Position numbers and translations under genes: made by a program. Below the pieces are notes generated by a model. The model saw only the letters and a program-made list of their open reading frames with translations, did not search any database and was not told the origin of the DNA. A stretch of DNA of 19,458 bases, taken from positions 1 through 19,458 of the forward strand of contig JAEZHR010000253.1 in NCBI GenBank assembly GCA_023416415.1, read 5' to 3'. Shown in pieces: positions 7,359 through 15,359 of the stretch. Position 1 is the stretch's first letter, and each line of letters starts with the position of its first letter. This DNA comes from Pseudomonadota bacterium. Lineage in GTDB: Bacteria > Pseudomonadota > Gammaproteobacteria > Burkholderiales > Burkholderiaceae_D.

Positions 7359-8793
7359 GACTGCTGCTGCGATGAACGACGTATCGGCGCAAAACGACTC
7401 CCCTCAATCAAGTGCATCCGAAGCTGTGGATGCCGGTGGGGCTCAAGGGCCCAAGAAATCCGGCAAGCGCGGTGTGCGTGGGCCGCGCAGCTTGCGGCGC
7501 GGGCGTGGTGGCAAGCCTTCCCAGAACGATGTCGGCGCGCCGGAGCGGAGTGAGGAGACGGCAGTTCCGGCAGGTGATGCGGCGTCCGGTGCCAAGCCAC
7601 GTGCTGGAAACGGTCGGCCTGGTGGAGAGTCCCGCAACAATGAATCGCGTAACAAGGGCAGAGGACGGCAGGGGCGCGGCAAGGGTCAGCAGGGCGAGTC
7701 CAGGTCTGCGGCGCGCAAGGGTGGCAGCGCTGAAGACATCTTTGCTCTTGTCACTTCAGGGGCTTTCGATGCCGATGCCGACGGTCCCGCAACGCGTTCG
7801 AACCGGAACGTGCGGCGCGATCTTACCGCTGAAGATGATGCCCCCAAGTTGCACAAGGTGCTGGCTGAGGCCGGCCTGGGATCGCGACGCGACATGGAGG
7901 AGTTGATCGTGGCCGGCCGGGTGTCGGTGAACGGCGAGCCGGCCCACATCGGCCAGCGCATCCTTCCGACCGACCAGGTTCGTATTAACGGCAAGCTGGT
8001 TCAGCGCAAGGTCAGCAAGAAGCCACCGCGTGTGCTCATTTATCACAAGCCTGCAGGCGAGATCGTCAGCACGAACGATCCGGAGGGGCGTCCATCCGTA
8101 TTCGAGCGTCTGCCATCCATCAAGGCCGGCAAGTGGCTGGCAGTCGGCAGACTCGACTTCAATACCGAAGGGCTGCTGCTTTTCACGACCTCCGGCGATC
8201 TGGCCAACCGTCTGATGCATCCACGCTACGGTATTGAGCGCGAGTACGCAGTGCGTACGCTTGGCGAGCTGGAAGAGGGAGTGCGTCAGAAGCTGCTTTC
8301 TGGAGTCGAACTGGAAGACGGGCCTGCGCAGTTCTCGCGCATTGTCGATGGTGGCGGCGAAGGCGTGAATCGCTGGTATCGGGTAACGATCGGCGAAGGC
8401 CGCAATCGTGAGGTGCGGCGTATGTTCGAATCGGTCGGCCTGACCGTTTCGCGTTTGATTCGTACCCGCTACGGCTCGTTGACTTTGCCCAGTACGCTCA
8501 AGCGTGGACGCTGGGACGAGCTTGATGAGAATGCCGTGCGCCAGTTGATGGTTGCAAGTGGACTTGAAAGGGCCGCAGGGCAATCGCGAAAAGGGGATCG
8601 TCCCGAGCGTTCCGAGCGGAATGGGCAGAAGCAAGGTTCGCAGCGCCCTGCAAACCGTCCGCGTCAACCGGATCCGTTGCAGACTGCTCTTGGCTTTCCC
8701 GACATCGGTCAGGCGCGGCGGCGAGGGGGCGGATTTGCCGGGCATGGCGTGACGGGCGGACTGGGCATGATGCGGCGTCGAGGACGCGGTTGA
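7336..8793 (+). CDS. rluB: 23S rRNA pseudouridine synthase RluB, with long basic tails
   Basis: RluB converts U2605 (E. coli numbering) of 23S rRNA to pseudouridine during large-subunit assembly. The 485-residue product is much longer than E. coli RluB (about 290). Residues 1-165 are low-complexity, rich in Arg, Gly, Lys, Ser and Asn. An S4 RNA-binding domain follows (about 171-222, KLHKVLAEAGLGSRRDMEEL). The catalytic RsuA/RluB-type domain spans about 232-410, with catalytic D274 in VGRLDFNTEGLLLF and the RNREVRRMFE motif (356-365). After 410 the tail is again basic and Gly/Arg-rich. ATG 7336 overlaps scpB by 23 bases. ATG 7372 is an alternative start just after the scpB stop; neither has a clear ribosome site. 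Long tails on RluB are known in Burkholderiales. Confidence 0.93.
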   Translation: MNQPNRNETAAAMNDVSAQNDSPQSSASEAVDAGGAQGPKKSGKRGVRGPRSLRRGRGGKPSQNDVGAPERSEETAVPAGDAASGAKPRAGNGRPGGESRNNESRNKGRGRQGRGKGQQGESRSAARKGGSAEDIFALVTSGAFDADADGPATRSNRNVRRDLTAEDDAPKLHKVLAEAGLGSRRDMEELIVAGRVSVNGEPAHIGQRILPTDQVRINGKLVQRKVSKKPPRVLIYHKPAGEIVSTNDPEGRPSVFERLPSIKAGKWLAVGRLDFNTEGLLLFTTSGDLANRLMHPRYGIEREYAVRTLGELEEGVRQKLLSGVELEDGPAQFSRIVDGGGEGVNRWYRVTIGEGRNREVRRMFESVGLTVSRLIRTRYGSLTLPSTLKRGRWDELDENAVRQLMVASGLERAAGQSRKGDRPERSERNGQKQGSQRPANRPRQPDPLQTALGFPDIGQARRRGGGFAGHGVTGGLGMMRRRGRG

Positions 8794-8813
8794 GGCGCTG
8801 GAATACGGTTCGA

Positions 8814-8842
8814 TTGCGGTATGCCAAAAATCTGTTTATAAT
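8814..8842 (+). promoter_or_regulatory. Promoter of the rimP-nusA-infB operon leader
   Basis: TTGCGG (8814-8819) and a consensus TATAAT (8837-8842) are separated by 17 bases. It begins 20 bases after the rluB stop. Transcription would start near 8849, giving a leader of roughly 178 bases before the rimP start, interrupted by a terminator-like hairpin. This is the best-matched promoter in the window. Confidence 0.8.
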
Positions 8843-8848
8843 TAGCGA

Positions 8849-8981
8849 GTTAACGCAGGTCCAGTTTTGATCCTGCCGGCGCCTTGGAGGAGCGGCTGCC
8901 GGAAGGGGAATCTGGGCCGGATTGCCGCGTTTGCCGGTGGTAAACCGATAAGAAAGATGGGCGGATGCCCATTTTTTTTTT
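8849..8981 (+). ncRNA. Structured leader RNA of the rimP operon (putative attenuator)
   Basis: Between the promoter and rimP lies a non-coding stretch with several possible hairpins. These are GCAGG...CCTGC near its 5' end, CCGGC-GCC paired with GGC-t-GCCGG in the middle, a GTTT...AAAC stem, and the terminal 8957-8981 terminator. No credible leader peptide is visible; the ATG at 8957 reads only nine codons through the terminator. The layout matches premature-termination control. Leaders with terminators ahead of rimP/nusA are reported in other bacteria. An independent short RNA from the same promoter is the main alternative. The RNA start is inferred from the promoter. Confidence 0.55.
8957..8981 (+). 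terminator. Terminator-like hairpin ahead of rimP
   Basis: ATGGGC (8957-8962), loop GGAT, GCCCAT (8967-8972) is a perfect 6-bp stem followed directly by ten T residues (8972-8981). The stem is short, which suits a factor-sensitive terminator. It lies 45 bases before the rimP start and after the TATAAT promoter, so operon transcripts must read through it. It could also end transcripts coming from rluB. No replacement promoter is evident between it and rimP: TTGAAC at 8983-8988 has no -10. Confidence 0.88.
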
Positions 8982-9026
8982 CTTGAACGGTTTTCATTGG
9001 CGCGGGGATGGATACGAGGAAATCAG

Positions 9027-9515
9027 GTGCGCTTGCTGGAGTTGATTGAAAAAACCGTGTCGGGGATGGGCTACGAGCTGGTCGATTTTGAGCAGGCCGG
9101 TCGTGGTCTGCTGCGCGTGTTGATCGACAATCCGGCGAGCGAGGAAGGGGAGCCGGAGGCGATTACGGTTGACGACTGCGAGGCGGTCAGCAACCAGTTG
9201 ACTCACTTGTTTACGGTCGAAAATGTCGACTATGAGCGGTTGGAAGTGTCGTCTCCGGGGCTGGATCGTCCGCTCAAGAAGTTTGCCGATTTCGTGGGCT
9301 TTGCTGGTTGCGAGGCCTCCGGGAAGCTTCGCATGCCGGTGGCGGTCGCGGCCAATCGTAAGTCCTTCCAGGGCATCCTGCAAGCGCCGGAAGGCGATAC
9401 GCTCAAACTCGAATTCGAAGGAAAAGAAGGGTCGGCGATGCTGGAATTCACGCTCGCTGACGTGGACAAGGCACGCCTAGTGCCGAAAGTGGACTTTAGG
9501 AGCCGCAAAGCATGA
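9027..9515 (+). CDS. rimP: Ribosome maturation factor RimP
   Basis: RimP helps assemble the 30S subunit, acting on free small subunits. The 162-residue product has the N-terminal domain (about 1-85, with MGYELVDFEQAGRGLLRVLID and ENVDYERLEVSSPGLDRPL) and a C-terminal Sm-like domain. I chose the GTG at 9027, which gives the usual LLELIEKT beginning and has a GAGGA ribosome site at 9016-9020 with a six-base gap. The longer reading from TTG 8997 would place ten unusual residues across this ribosome site. The stop overlaps the nusA start (ATGA). This is the first gene of the rimP-nusA-infB-rbfA-truB operon and lies directly downstream of the leader terminator. Confidence 0.94.
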   Translation: MRLLELIEKTVSGMGYELVDFEQAGRGLLRVLIDNPASEEGEPEAITVDDCEAVSNQLTHLFTVENVDYERLEVSSPGLDRPLKKFADFVGFAGCEASGKLRMPVAVAANRKSFQGILQAPEGDTLKLEFEGKEGSAMLEFTLADVDKARLVPKVDFRSRKA

Positions 9516-11071
9516 GTCGCGAAGTATTGTTGTTGGTCGATGCGCTGGCGCGCGAAAAGAACGTCGACAAGGAGATCGTTTTCGGGGCGCTCGAACATGC
9601 GCTCGCGCAAGCGACCAAGAAGCGCTACGAAGGCGATGTGGACGTGCGAGTTTCGATCGACCGCGAAACCGGCGAGTTCGAGTCCTTCCGCCGCTGGCAC
9701 GTGGTGCCGGATGAAGCGGGTCTGCAACTGCCTGATCAGGAAGTACTGCTGTTCGAGGCGCGTGAGCAGATTTCCGATATCGAGGTTGACGACTATATTG
9801 AAGAGCCGATCGAGTCGGTTGATTTCGGTCGGCGCTTTGCCCAGGACACCAAGCAGGTAGTCCTGCAACGTATCCGCGATGCAGAGCGCGAACAGATCCT
9901 GGCGGATTTTCTTGCTCGCGGCGATGCGCTCGTGACCGGCACCATTAAGAGAATGGAGCGCGGCGATGCGATCGTGGAGTCAGGCAAGATTGAGGCGCGT
10001 CTTCCGCGCGACCAGATGATTCCGAAGGAGAACCTCCGCGTTGGAGATCGCGTGCGTGCCTACATCCTGCGTATCGATCGCGGCGCACGCGGCCCGCAGG
10101 TGATTCTGTCTCGCACGGCACCGGATTTCATCGCCAAGCTGTTCGAACTGGAAGTGCCCGAAATCGAACAGGGCCTGCTGGAGATCAAGAGCGCGGCGCG
10201 CGACCCGGGTGTGCGCGCGAAGATTGCGGTATTCACGAACGACAAGCGCATTGATCCGATCGGAACCTGCGTGGGCATGCGCGGGTCGCGGGTTCAGGCC
10301 GTGACAGGCGAGCTGGGTGGCGAGCGTGTCGACATCGTGCTGTGGTCGGATGATCCGGCGCAGTTCGTCATTGGCGCGCTGGCGCCGGCGAACGTCTCCT
10401 CGATCGTTGTTGACGAGGAAAAGCATGCGATGGACGTGGTGGTTGACGAAGAAAACCTGGCAATCGCTATCGGACGCGGTGGTCAGAACGTGCGTCTGGC
10501 CTCCGAGCTGACGGGCTGGCAGATCAACATCATGACGGCCGAGGAATCGGCCGACAAGGCTGCTGCCGAAGCGGCGCTGATTCGCGGCCTGTTCATCGAA
10601 AAACTGGATGTGGACGAGGAAGTGGCCGACATCCTGGTGGAGGAAGGTTTCTCCACATTGGAGGAAATCGCCTACGTGCCCATCCAGGAAATGCTGGAGA
10701 TCGAAGCTTTCGATGAAGAAACGGTCAACGAGCTGCGCATTCGCGCCCGCGATGCACTTGTGACCGAAGCGATTGTTTCGGAAGAAGGTCTCGAAGGCAT
10801 GGAAGAAGCCCTGATCAATCTGGAGGGGCTGGATCGCATGACTGCCGGCAAGCTTGGGCTGGTGGGCATTAAGACACTGTCGGCGTTTGCCGGCATGGCG
10901 TACGATGAGTTCGGAGCGGTACTGGCATTTCCGATCGAACGTGCACGCCAGTTGATTGAAAACGGATTTACAGATGTGACCGACGATGAAATGCGTCTGA
11001 TCGACGCCAAGTACGACGCCGATGCGCGTGCCCTGCAGGAAACGGCACGTTCTCTGGTCGAGTCCGCCTGA
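9512..11071 (+). CDS. nusA: Transcription termination/antitermination factor NusA
   Basis: NusA binds RNA polymerase and nascent RNA, promotes pausing and hairpin-dependent termination, and takes part in rRNA antitermination. The 519-residue product shows the polymerase-binding N-terminal domain (1-125), an S1 domain (about 135-200, VTGTIKRMERGDAIVE), KH1 with GMRGSR (255-260), KH2 with GRGGQN (321-326), and two acidic helix-hairpin-helix repeats (about 365-425 and 440-505). This proteobacterial layout matches E. coli NusA (495 residues). The ribosome site AGGAG is at 9498-9502. Start and rimP stop overlap by four bases. NusA is known to autoregulate its operon in some bacteria, which makes the leader terminator upstream notable. 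Confidence 0.98.
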   Translation: MSREVLLLVDALAREKNVDKEIVFGALEHALAQATKKRYEGDVDVRVSIDRETGEFESFRRWHVVPDEAGLQLPDQEVLLFEAREQISDIEVDDYIEEPIESVDFGRRFAQDTKQVVLQRIRDAEREQILADFLARGDALVTGTIKRMERGDAIVESGKIEARLPRDQMIPKENLRVGDRVRAYILRIDRGARGPQVILSRTAPDFIAKLFELEVPEIEQGLLEIKSAARDPGVRAKIAVFTNDKRIDPIGTCVGMRGSRVQAVTGELGGERVDIVLWSDDPAQFVIGALAPANVSSIVVDEEKHAMDVVVDEENLAIAIGRGGQNVRLASELTGWQINIMTAEESADKAAAEAALIRGLFIEKLDVDEEVADILVEEGFSTLEEIAYVPIQEMLEIEAFDEETVNELRIRARDALVTEAIVSEEGLEGMEEALINLEGLDRMTAGKLGLVGIKTLSAFAGMAYDEFGAVLAFPIERARQLIENGFTDVTDDEMRLIDAKYDADARALQETARSLVESA

Positions 11072-11120
11072 TCGCACGCAGGACATTTCATCCGTCGAGC
11101 CACATAGAAAAGAGGACTGA

Positions 11121-13925
11121 ATGGCGAGTACCAACGTAGCCCAATTTGCCACCGAACTGAAGATGCCAGCTGAGCTGTTGCTGACCCAACTGCGTGCGGC
11201 CGGCGTCGAGAAAAGTTCGGCGTCCGATCCTTTGTCGAAGGAAGACAAGGACAAGCTGTTGACCCACTTGCGCCGTGCGCATGGTGCCGCGCCCGACGGT
11301 GAAAAGAAGAAGATCACGCTTACGCGCAAGCAGACCACCGAGATCAAGCAGGCGGATGCGTCGGGCAAGTCGCGGACCATCCAGGTGGAAGTGCGCAAGA
11401 AGCGCACTTTCATCAAGCGGGACGATCCGCTCGCCGAGGAAGTCTCGGAAGCACCGGTGGACACCGTATCGCAGGTGGAGGACGAAGCCGAAGCGAGTCG
11501 CCGTGCCGAGGAGGCGCGCCGCCAGGCTGAGCTGATTGCACGCCAGGAAGCGGAACTGCGAGAAAAGCAGGAACGGCTGGCAAAGCTGGAGGCCGAGCGC
11601 GAAGAGCAGGCGCGGGCGGCGCGCGAGCGCGCTGCCGCCGAAGAGGCCGAGCGGCTGGCTGCCGCTGCCGCAGCAGCGGCCACTGCGCAGTCCGCGCAGG
11701 CGCAGGTATCCGACGCGGACGAGAAGAAGCGTGCGGCTGAAGATGAGGCGCGCCGCAAGGCCGCCGAAGAGGCGGCTCGTCTGGAGGCTGAACGTGCTGC
11801 GGCCACCGAGCGCGCGCGTCGTGCCGTGGCTGAAGAGGTCGCCCAGATCAAGGCCATGATGAGCACCCCGCGCAAGATTGTGAAGGCACCGGAACCGGCG
11901 GCCAAGCCGGCGGAAGGCACCCTTCACAAGCCGGCGGAGAAGAAGACGGCGGTGGCCGAGAAGAAGCCGGCCGCGGGCGACAAGAAATCAATCAAGTCGG
12001 CCAATGTTGCCTCGACCTGGCAGGACGATTCGAAGAAGCGTACCGGACTGAAGACGCGCGGTGCGGCTCCGACCGGGCGCGACGGCTGGCGCAGCGGACC
12101 GCGCGGACGGCGCGGCCACGGCGGCCACGATGACCGGGAAAGCAATTTCCAGGTGCCGACTGAAGCGATCGTGCACGACGTGCATGTGCCTGAGACTATC
12201 ACCGTGGGCGAGCTGGCGCACAAGATGGCTGTCAAGGCTTCCGAGGTCATCAAGCACATGATGAAGCTCGGCCAGATGGTGACGATCAATCAGGTGCTGG
12301 ACCAGGAAACCGCAATGATCGTCGTTGAGGAGATGGGGCACCGCGCACATGCCGCGAAGCTGGATGATCCGGAAGCGCTGCTGGAAGACGCTGGCGAACA
12401 CGCCGACGTCGAACAGCTGCCGCGTGCGCCGGTGGTGACAGTGATGGGCCACGTCGACCACGGCAAGACCTCGCTGCTGGACTACATCCGTCGCGCCAAG
12501 GTCGCCGCGGGGGAAGCTGGTGGCATTACGCAGCATATCGGCGCTTATCACGTCGAGACGCCGCGCGGCATCATTACTTTCCTCGATACCCCGGGCCACG
12601 AGGCGTTCACCGCCATGCGTGCGCGCGGCGCCAAGGCGACCGACATCGTGATTCTGGTCGTGGCGGCCGATGACGGCGTGATGCCCCAGACCAAGGAAGC
12701 AATCGCGCATGCGAAAGCTGCCGGCGTGCCGCTCGTGGTGGCCATCAACAAGATGGACAAGCCCAGTGCCAACGTGGATCGTGTAACGCAGGAACTGATT
12801 GCCGAAGGCGTCGTGCCGGAGGCATACGGCGGTGACTCTCCGTTCGTGCCGGTGTCGGCCAAGACCGGGCAAGGCATCGATGAGCTGCTTGAAAACGTAT
12901 CGCTGCAGGCTGAGGTGCTGGAACTGAAGGCGCCTGTGGATGCCAATGCCAAGGGCCTGGTCATCGAAGCCCGTCTTGACAAGGGGCGCGGCCCGGTTGC
13001 CACGGTGTTGGTGCAGTCCGGTACGCTCAAGCGTGGTGATGTGGTGCTTGCGGGCGCTGCCTATGGCCGCGTACGGGCCATGCTGGACGAGAACGGCAAG
13101 AACATCGCCGAGGCTGGGCCGTCGATTCCAGTCGAGATCCAGGGCTTGGCCGAAGTGCCGGCCGCCGGCGAAGAAGTCATGGTCATGGGCGATGAGCGCA
13201 AGGCGCGCGAGATCGCGTTGTTCCGCCAGGGCAAGTTCCGCGACGTCAAGCTGGCCAAGCAGCAGGCCGCCAAGCTGGAAAACATGTTCGAGCAGATGGC
13301 CGAGGGCGAGGTGAAGAACCTTCCGCTGATCATCAAGGCCGACGTGCAGGGCTCGCAGGAAGCGCTGGTGCATGCACTGCAGAAGCTGTCGACCGACGAA
13401 GTGCGAGTGCAGATCGTGCATGGTGCGGTCGGTGGTATCAGCGAATCGGATGTCAATCTGGCTGTCGCTTCGAAGGCGGTCATCATCGGCTTCAACACCC
13501 GGGCCGATACGTCGGCGCGCAAGCTGGCCGAGGCCAATGGCGTCGATATTCGCTACTACAACATCATCTACGACGCCGTAGAGGAAGTGAAGGCGGCGAT
13601 GTCCGGGATGCTGGCTCCGGAGAAGCGCGAGGCGACGCTGGGTCTGGTCGAGATTCGCCAGGTTTTCCACGTCAGCAAGTTTGGTTCGATCGCCGGCTGC
13701 TATGTGCTCGACGGCGTGGTGCGTCGCGGCTCGCAGGTGCGCCTGCTGCGCAACAACGTGGTCGTCTGGACGGGCGAGCTCGAATCGCTCAAACGATTCA
13801 AGGATGACGTGAAGGAAGTGAAGGCCGGTTTCGAGTGCGGCCTGTCGCTGAAGAACTACAACGATATCCAGGAAGGCGACCAGCTGGAGATTTTCGAAGT
13901 ACAGGAAATCGCACGTACGCTGTAA
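11121..13925 (+). CDS. infB: Translation initiation factor IF-2
   Basis: IF2 is the GTPase that places formylmethionyl-tRNA on the 30S subunit and drives subunit joining. The 934-residue product has a small IF2_N domain (1-50) and a highly charged Ala/Glu/Arg segment (about 115-245) that should be a long helix or coiled coil. A Lys/Ala/Pro-rich linker follows, then a second IF2_N domain (about 345-405). The G domain has G1 GHVDHGKT (443-450), T470 in the switch region, G3 DTPGHE (489-494), G4 NKMD (543-546) and G5 SAK (579-581). Domains II, III and the tRNA-binding C2 domain follow. The start at 11121 has AGAGGA at 11111-11116. It lies 49 bases after nusA. Shorter isoforms from internal starts exist in E. 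coli; I cannot identify one here. Confidence 0.98.
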   Translation: MASTNVAQFATELKMPAELLLTQLRAAGVEKSSASDPLSKEDKDKLLTHLRRAHGAAPDGEKKKITLTRKQTTEIKQADASGKSRTIQVEVRKKRTFIKRDDPLAEEVSEAPVDTVSQVEDEAEASRRAEEARRQAELIARQEAELREKQERLAKLEAEREEQARAARERAAAEEAERLAAAAAAAATAQSAQAQVSDADEKKRAAEDEARRKAAEEAARLEAERAAATERARRAVAEEVAQIKAMMSTPRKIVKAPEPAAKPAEGTLHKPAEKKTAVAEKKPAAGDKKSIKSANVASTWQDDSKKRTGLKTRGAAPTGRDGWRSGPRGRRGHGGHDDRESNFQVPTEAIVHDVHVPETITVGELAHKMAVKASEVIKHMMKLGQMVTINQVLDQETAMIVVEEMGHRAHAAKLDDPEALLEDAGEHADVEQLPRAPVVTVMGHVDHGKTSLLDYIRRAKVAAGEAGGITQHIGAYHVETPRGIITFLDTPGHEAFTAMRARGAKATDIVILVVAADDGVMPQTKEAIAHAKAAGVPLVVAINKMDKPSANVDRVTQELIAEGVVPEAYGGDSPFVPVSAKTGQGIDELLENVSLQAEVLELKAPVDANAKGLVIEARLDKGRGPVATVLVQSGTLKRGDVVLAGAAYGRVRAMLDENGKNIAEAGPSIPVEIQGLAEVPAAGEEVMVMGDERKAREIALFRQGKFRDVKLAKQQAAKLENMFEQMAEGEVKNLPLIIKADVQGSQEALVHALQKLSTDEVRVQIVHGAVGGISESDVNLAVASKAVIIGFNTRADTSARKLAEANGVDIRYYNIIYDAVEEVKAAMSGMLAPEKREATLGLVEIRQVFHVSKFGSIAGCYVLDGVVRRGSQVRLLRNNVVVWTGELESLKRFKDDVKEVKAGFECGLSLKNYNDIQEGDQLEIFEVQEIARTL

Positions 13926-13969
13926 CGTCGTCAGCGCAACGGGCATCGGCCCGGACGCAAGCGCGGCCT

Positions 13970-14012
13970 TGGCCCGGGAATCGGGTGGTCGCACTTGGTC
14001 CGGGCCATTTTT
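13970..14012 (+). terminator. Possible weak terminator/attenuator between infB and rbfA
   Basis: TGGCCCGG (13970-13977) pairs perfectly with CCGGGCCA (14000-14007), followed by five T (14008-14012). The loop is 22 bases long, which weakens it. The rbfA ribosome site begins five bases further on, near 14017. An earlier GGCCCGG at 13948-13954 could compete for the same 3' arm, while itself forming a small hairpin with CGGGC at 13940-13944. It may reduce rbfA-truB expression relative to infB. Confidence 0.45.
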
Positions 14013-14027
14013 CTTCAAGGCATCATC

Positions 14028-14414
14028 ATGGCTAAACACAGCAAATCCATTCCCGGCCGCGGCGTGCGCGTGGCGGACCAGATCCAGCGCGATCTGGCGG
14101 AGATCATCGCCTACGAACTGAAGGACCCGCGCGTGGGCATGATCACGATTACCGAGGTGCAGGTCACTCCCGACTATGCGCACGCCAAGGTGTTCTTCAC
14201 GACGCTGGTCGACAATGAAGAAGCGGTGCGCAACACTCTGGCCGGCCTGCATGCGGCATCGCGGTTCATCCGCGGTCAGCTTGGTCGCCGGCTGACCATT
14301 CACACGACGCCGGAGTTGCACTTCGTGCACGACACGTCGACCGCGCGCGGCATCGAGCTGTCGAAATTGATCGACGAGGCAAACGCGACGCGTGCACGCG
14401 ACTCGGAAGACTGA
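14028..14414 (+). CDS. rbfA: 30S ribosome-binding factor RbfA
   Basis: RbfA is a small KH-fold protein needed for late 30S maturation and 16S rRNA 5'-end processing, and for growth in the cold in E. coli. The 128-residue product begins with a basic segment (RGVRVADQIQRDLAEII) and contains ELKDPRVGMITITEVQVTPDYAHAKVFF and the conserved PELHFVHDTSTARGIELSKLID. I chose ATG 14028 because it begins the usual basic N-terminus and has AAGG at 14017-14020. The upstream in-frame start at 13995 would lie inside the hairpin loop and adds hydrophobic residues foreign to the family. It is followed after six bases by truB. Confidence 0.96.
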   Translation: MAKHSKSIPGRGVRVADQIQRDLAEIIAYELKDPRVGMITITEVQVTPDYAHAKVFFTTLVDNEEAVRNTLAGLHAASRFIRGQLGRRLTIHTTPELHFVHDTSTARGIELSKLIDEANATRARDSED

Positions 14415-14420
14415 TATCGG

Positions 14421-15359
14421 ATGTTTCCTGAATCAATGATGCAACGTGCACCAAGGAAACCGCGTGTGCCTGTGCACGGGGTACTGCTGCTGGACAAGGC
14501 AGCCGGGATGTCTAGCAACGATGCACTGATCAAGGCCAAGCGCCTGCTCAATGCACAAAAGGCAGGTCATACGGGCACCCTTGATCCCTTCGCGACGGGA
14601 CTGCTGCCGCTGTGCTTTGGCGAGGCGACCAAGTTTTCGCAGGATCTGCTGGAGGCGGACAAGACCTACGAGACGCGCGTGCATCTCGGCGTTGTGACCG
14701 CGACCGGCGATACCGAAGGCGAGGTATTGCGAAGGGGGGAAGTGCAAGTGGGCGCCGATCAGATCGAATCCGTGCTTGCGCGCTTTCGCGGCGAGATCGA
14801 TCAGGTTCCACCGATGCATTCGGCGCTCAAGCGTGATGGCAAACCCTTGTACGCGTATGCACGCGCCGGAGTGACCCTGGAGCGCGAAGCCAGGCGCGTG
14901 ACGATTCGCCGCCTGGAGCTGCTCGCTTTCAACGCTCCTTTCCTAGACCTGCGGGTTACCTGTAGCAAAGGCACCTATATTCGCGTGCTTGGTGAGGATA
15001 TCGGTGCCGCACTCGGTTGCGGTGCGCATCTGCAGACTTTGCGGCGCACCGGGGTTGGCCGGCGCACGCTGGAAGGGAGCATGACGCTTGAACAGCTGGA
15101 GGCGATGCCGGAGAACGTGCGCGAAGCGCAACTTGCGCCGGTCGATGCCTTGTTGATGTCCTTCCCTGCGCTTCATCTCCCGCCTGCCCTGGCCGCGCGT
15201 TTTTGTCAGGGGCAGCGGCTTGCCTTGGGGAAGGAGGGCATTGCGGCACCCTGTATGGGACGCGTGCGTGTCTATCTCAAAGACAGCGCGCGCCTGCTGG
15301 GTAGTGCGATTGTGCAGGAGCACGGCTTGCTGGCTCCGGAGAGATTGGTCGCGAGCTGA
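14421..15359 (+). CDS. truB: tRNA pseudouridine(55) synthase TruB
   Basis: TruB makes pseudouridine 55 in the T loop of nearly all tRNAs and also acts as a tRNA chaperone. The 312-residue product has the HGVLLLDKAAGMSSNDAL block (19-36), catalytic D55 in GHTGTLDPFATGLLPLC (49-65), the KTYETRVHLGVVTATGDTEGEV segment, and CSKGTYIRVLGEDIG. A C-terminal PUA-like domain occupies about residues 245-310. ATG 14421 has GGAAG 11 bases before it; ATG 14436 and 14439 are possible alternatives. The stop (15357-15359) directly abuts the stop of the opposite-strand hydrolase, leaving no room for a separate terminator. Unlike the E. coli operon, rpsO-pnp does not follow. Confidence 0.97.
   Translation: MFPESMMQRAPRKPRVPVHGVLLLDKAAGMSSNDALIKAKRLLNAQKAGHTGTLDPFATGLLPLCFGEATKFSQDLLEADKTYETRVHLGVVTATGDTEGEVLRRGEVQVGADQIESVLARFRGEIDQVPPMHSALKRDGKPLYAYARAGVTLEREARRVTIRRLELLAFNAPFLDLRVTCSKGTYIRVLGEDIGAALGCGAHLQTLRRTGVGRRTLEGSMTLEQLEAMPENVREAQLAPVDALLMSFPALHLPPALAARFCQGQRLALGKEGIAAPCMGRVRVYLKDSARLLGSAIVQEHGLLAPERLVAS

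Noticed and set aside
7756..8745. Minus-strand open frame of 329 codons opposite rluB
   Set aside because: It is a shadow of rluB; the plus-strand product has S4 and pseudouridine synthase motifs, and the antisense product shows no known features.
8957..8986. Possible leader peptide starting at ATG 8957
   Set aside because: It lies within the terminator hairpin and T-run, has no ribosome site, and encodes mostly Phe from the T-run before a quick stop.
9980..14330. Two very long minus-strand open frames (646 and 780 codons) antisense to nusA, infB and rbfA
   Set aside because: They mirror intact, well-conserved genes. Such frames are common opposite GC-rich coding sequence, and their translations are low-complexity (Ser/Ala/Arg runs, His/Leu/Arg mixtures) with no recognisable domain.
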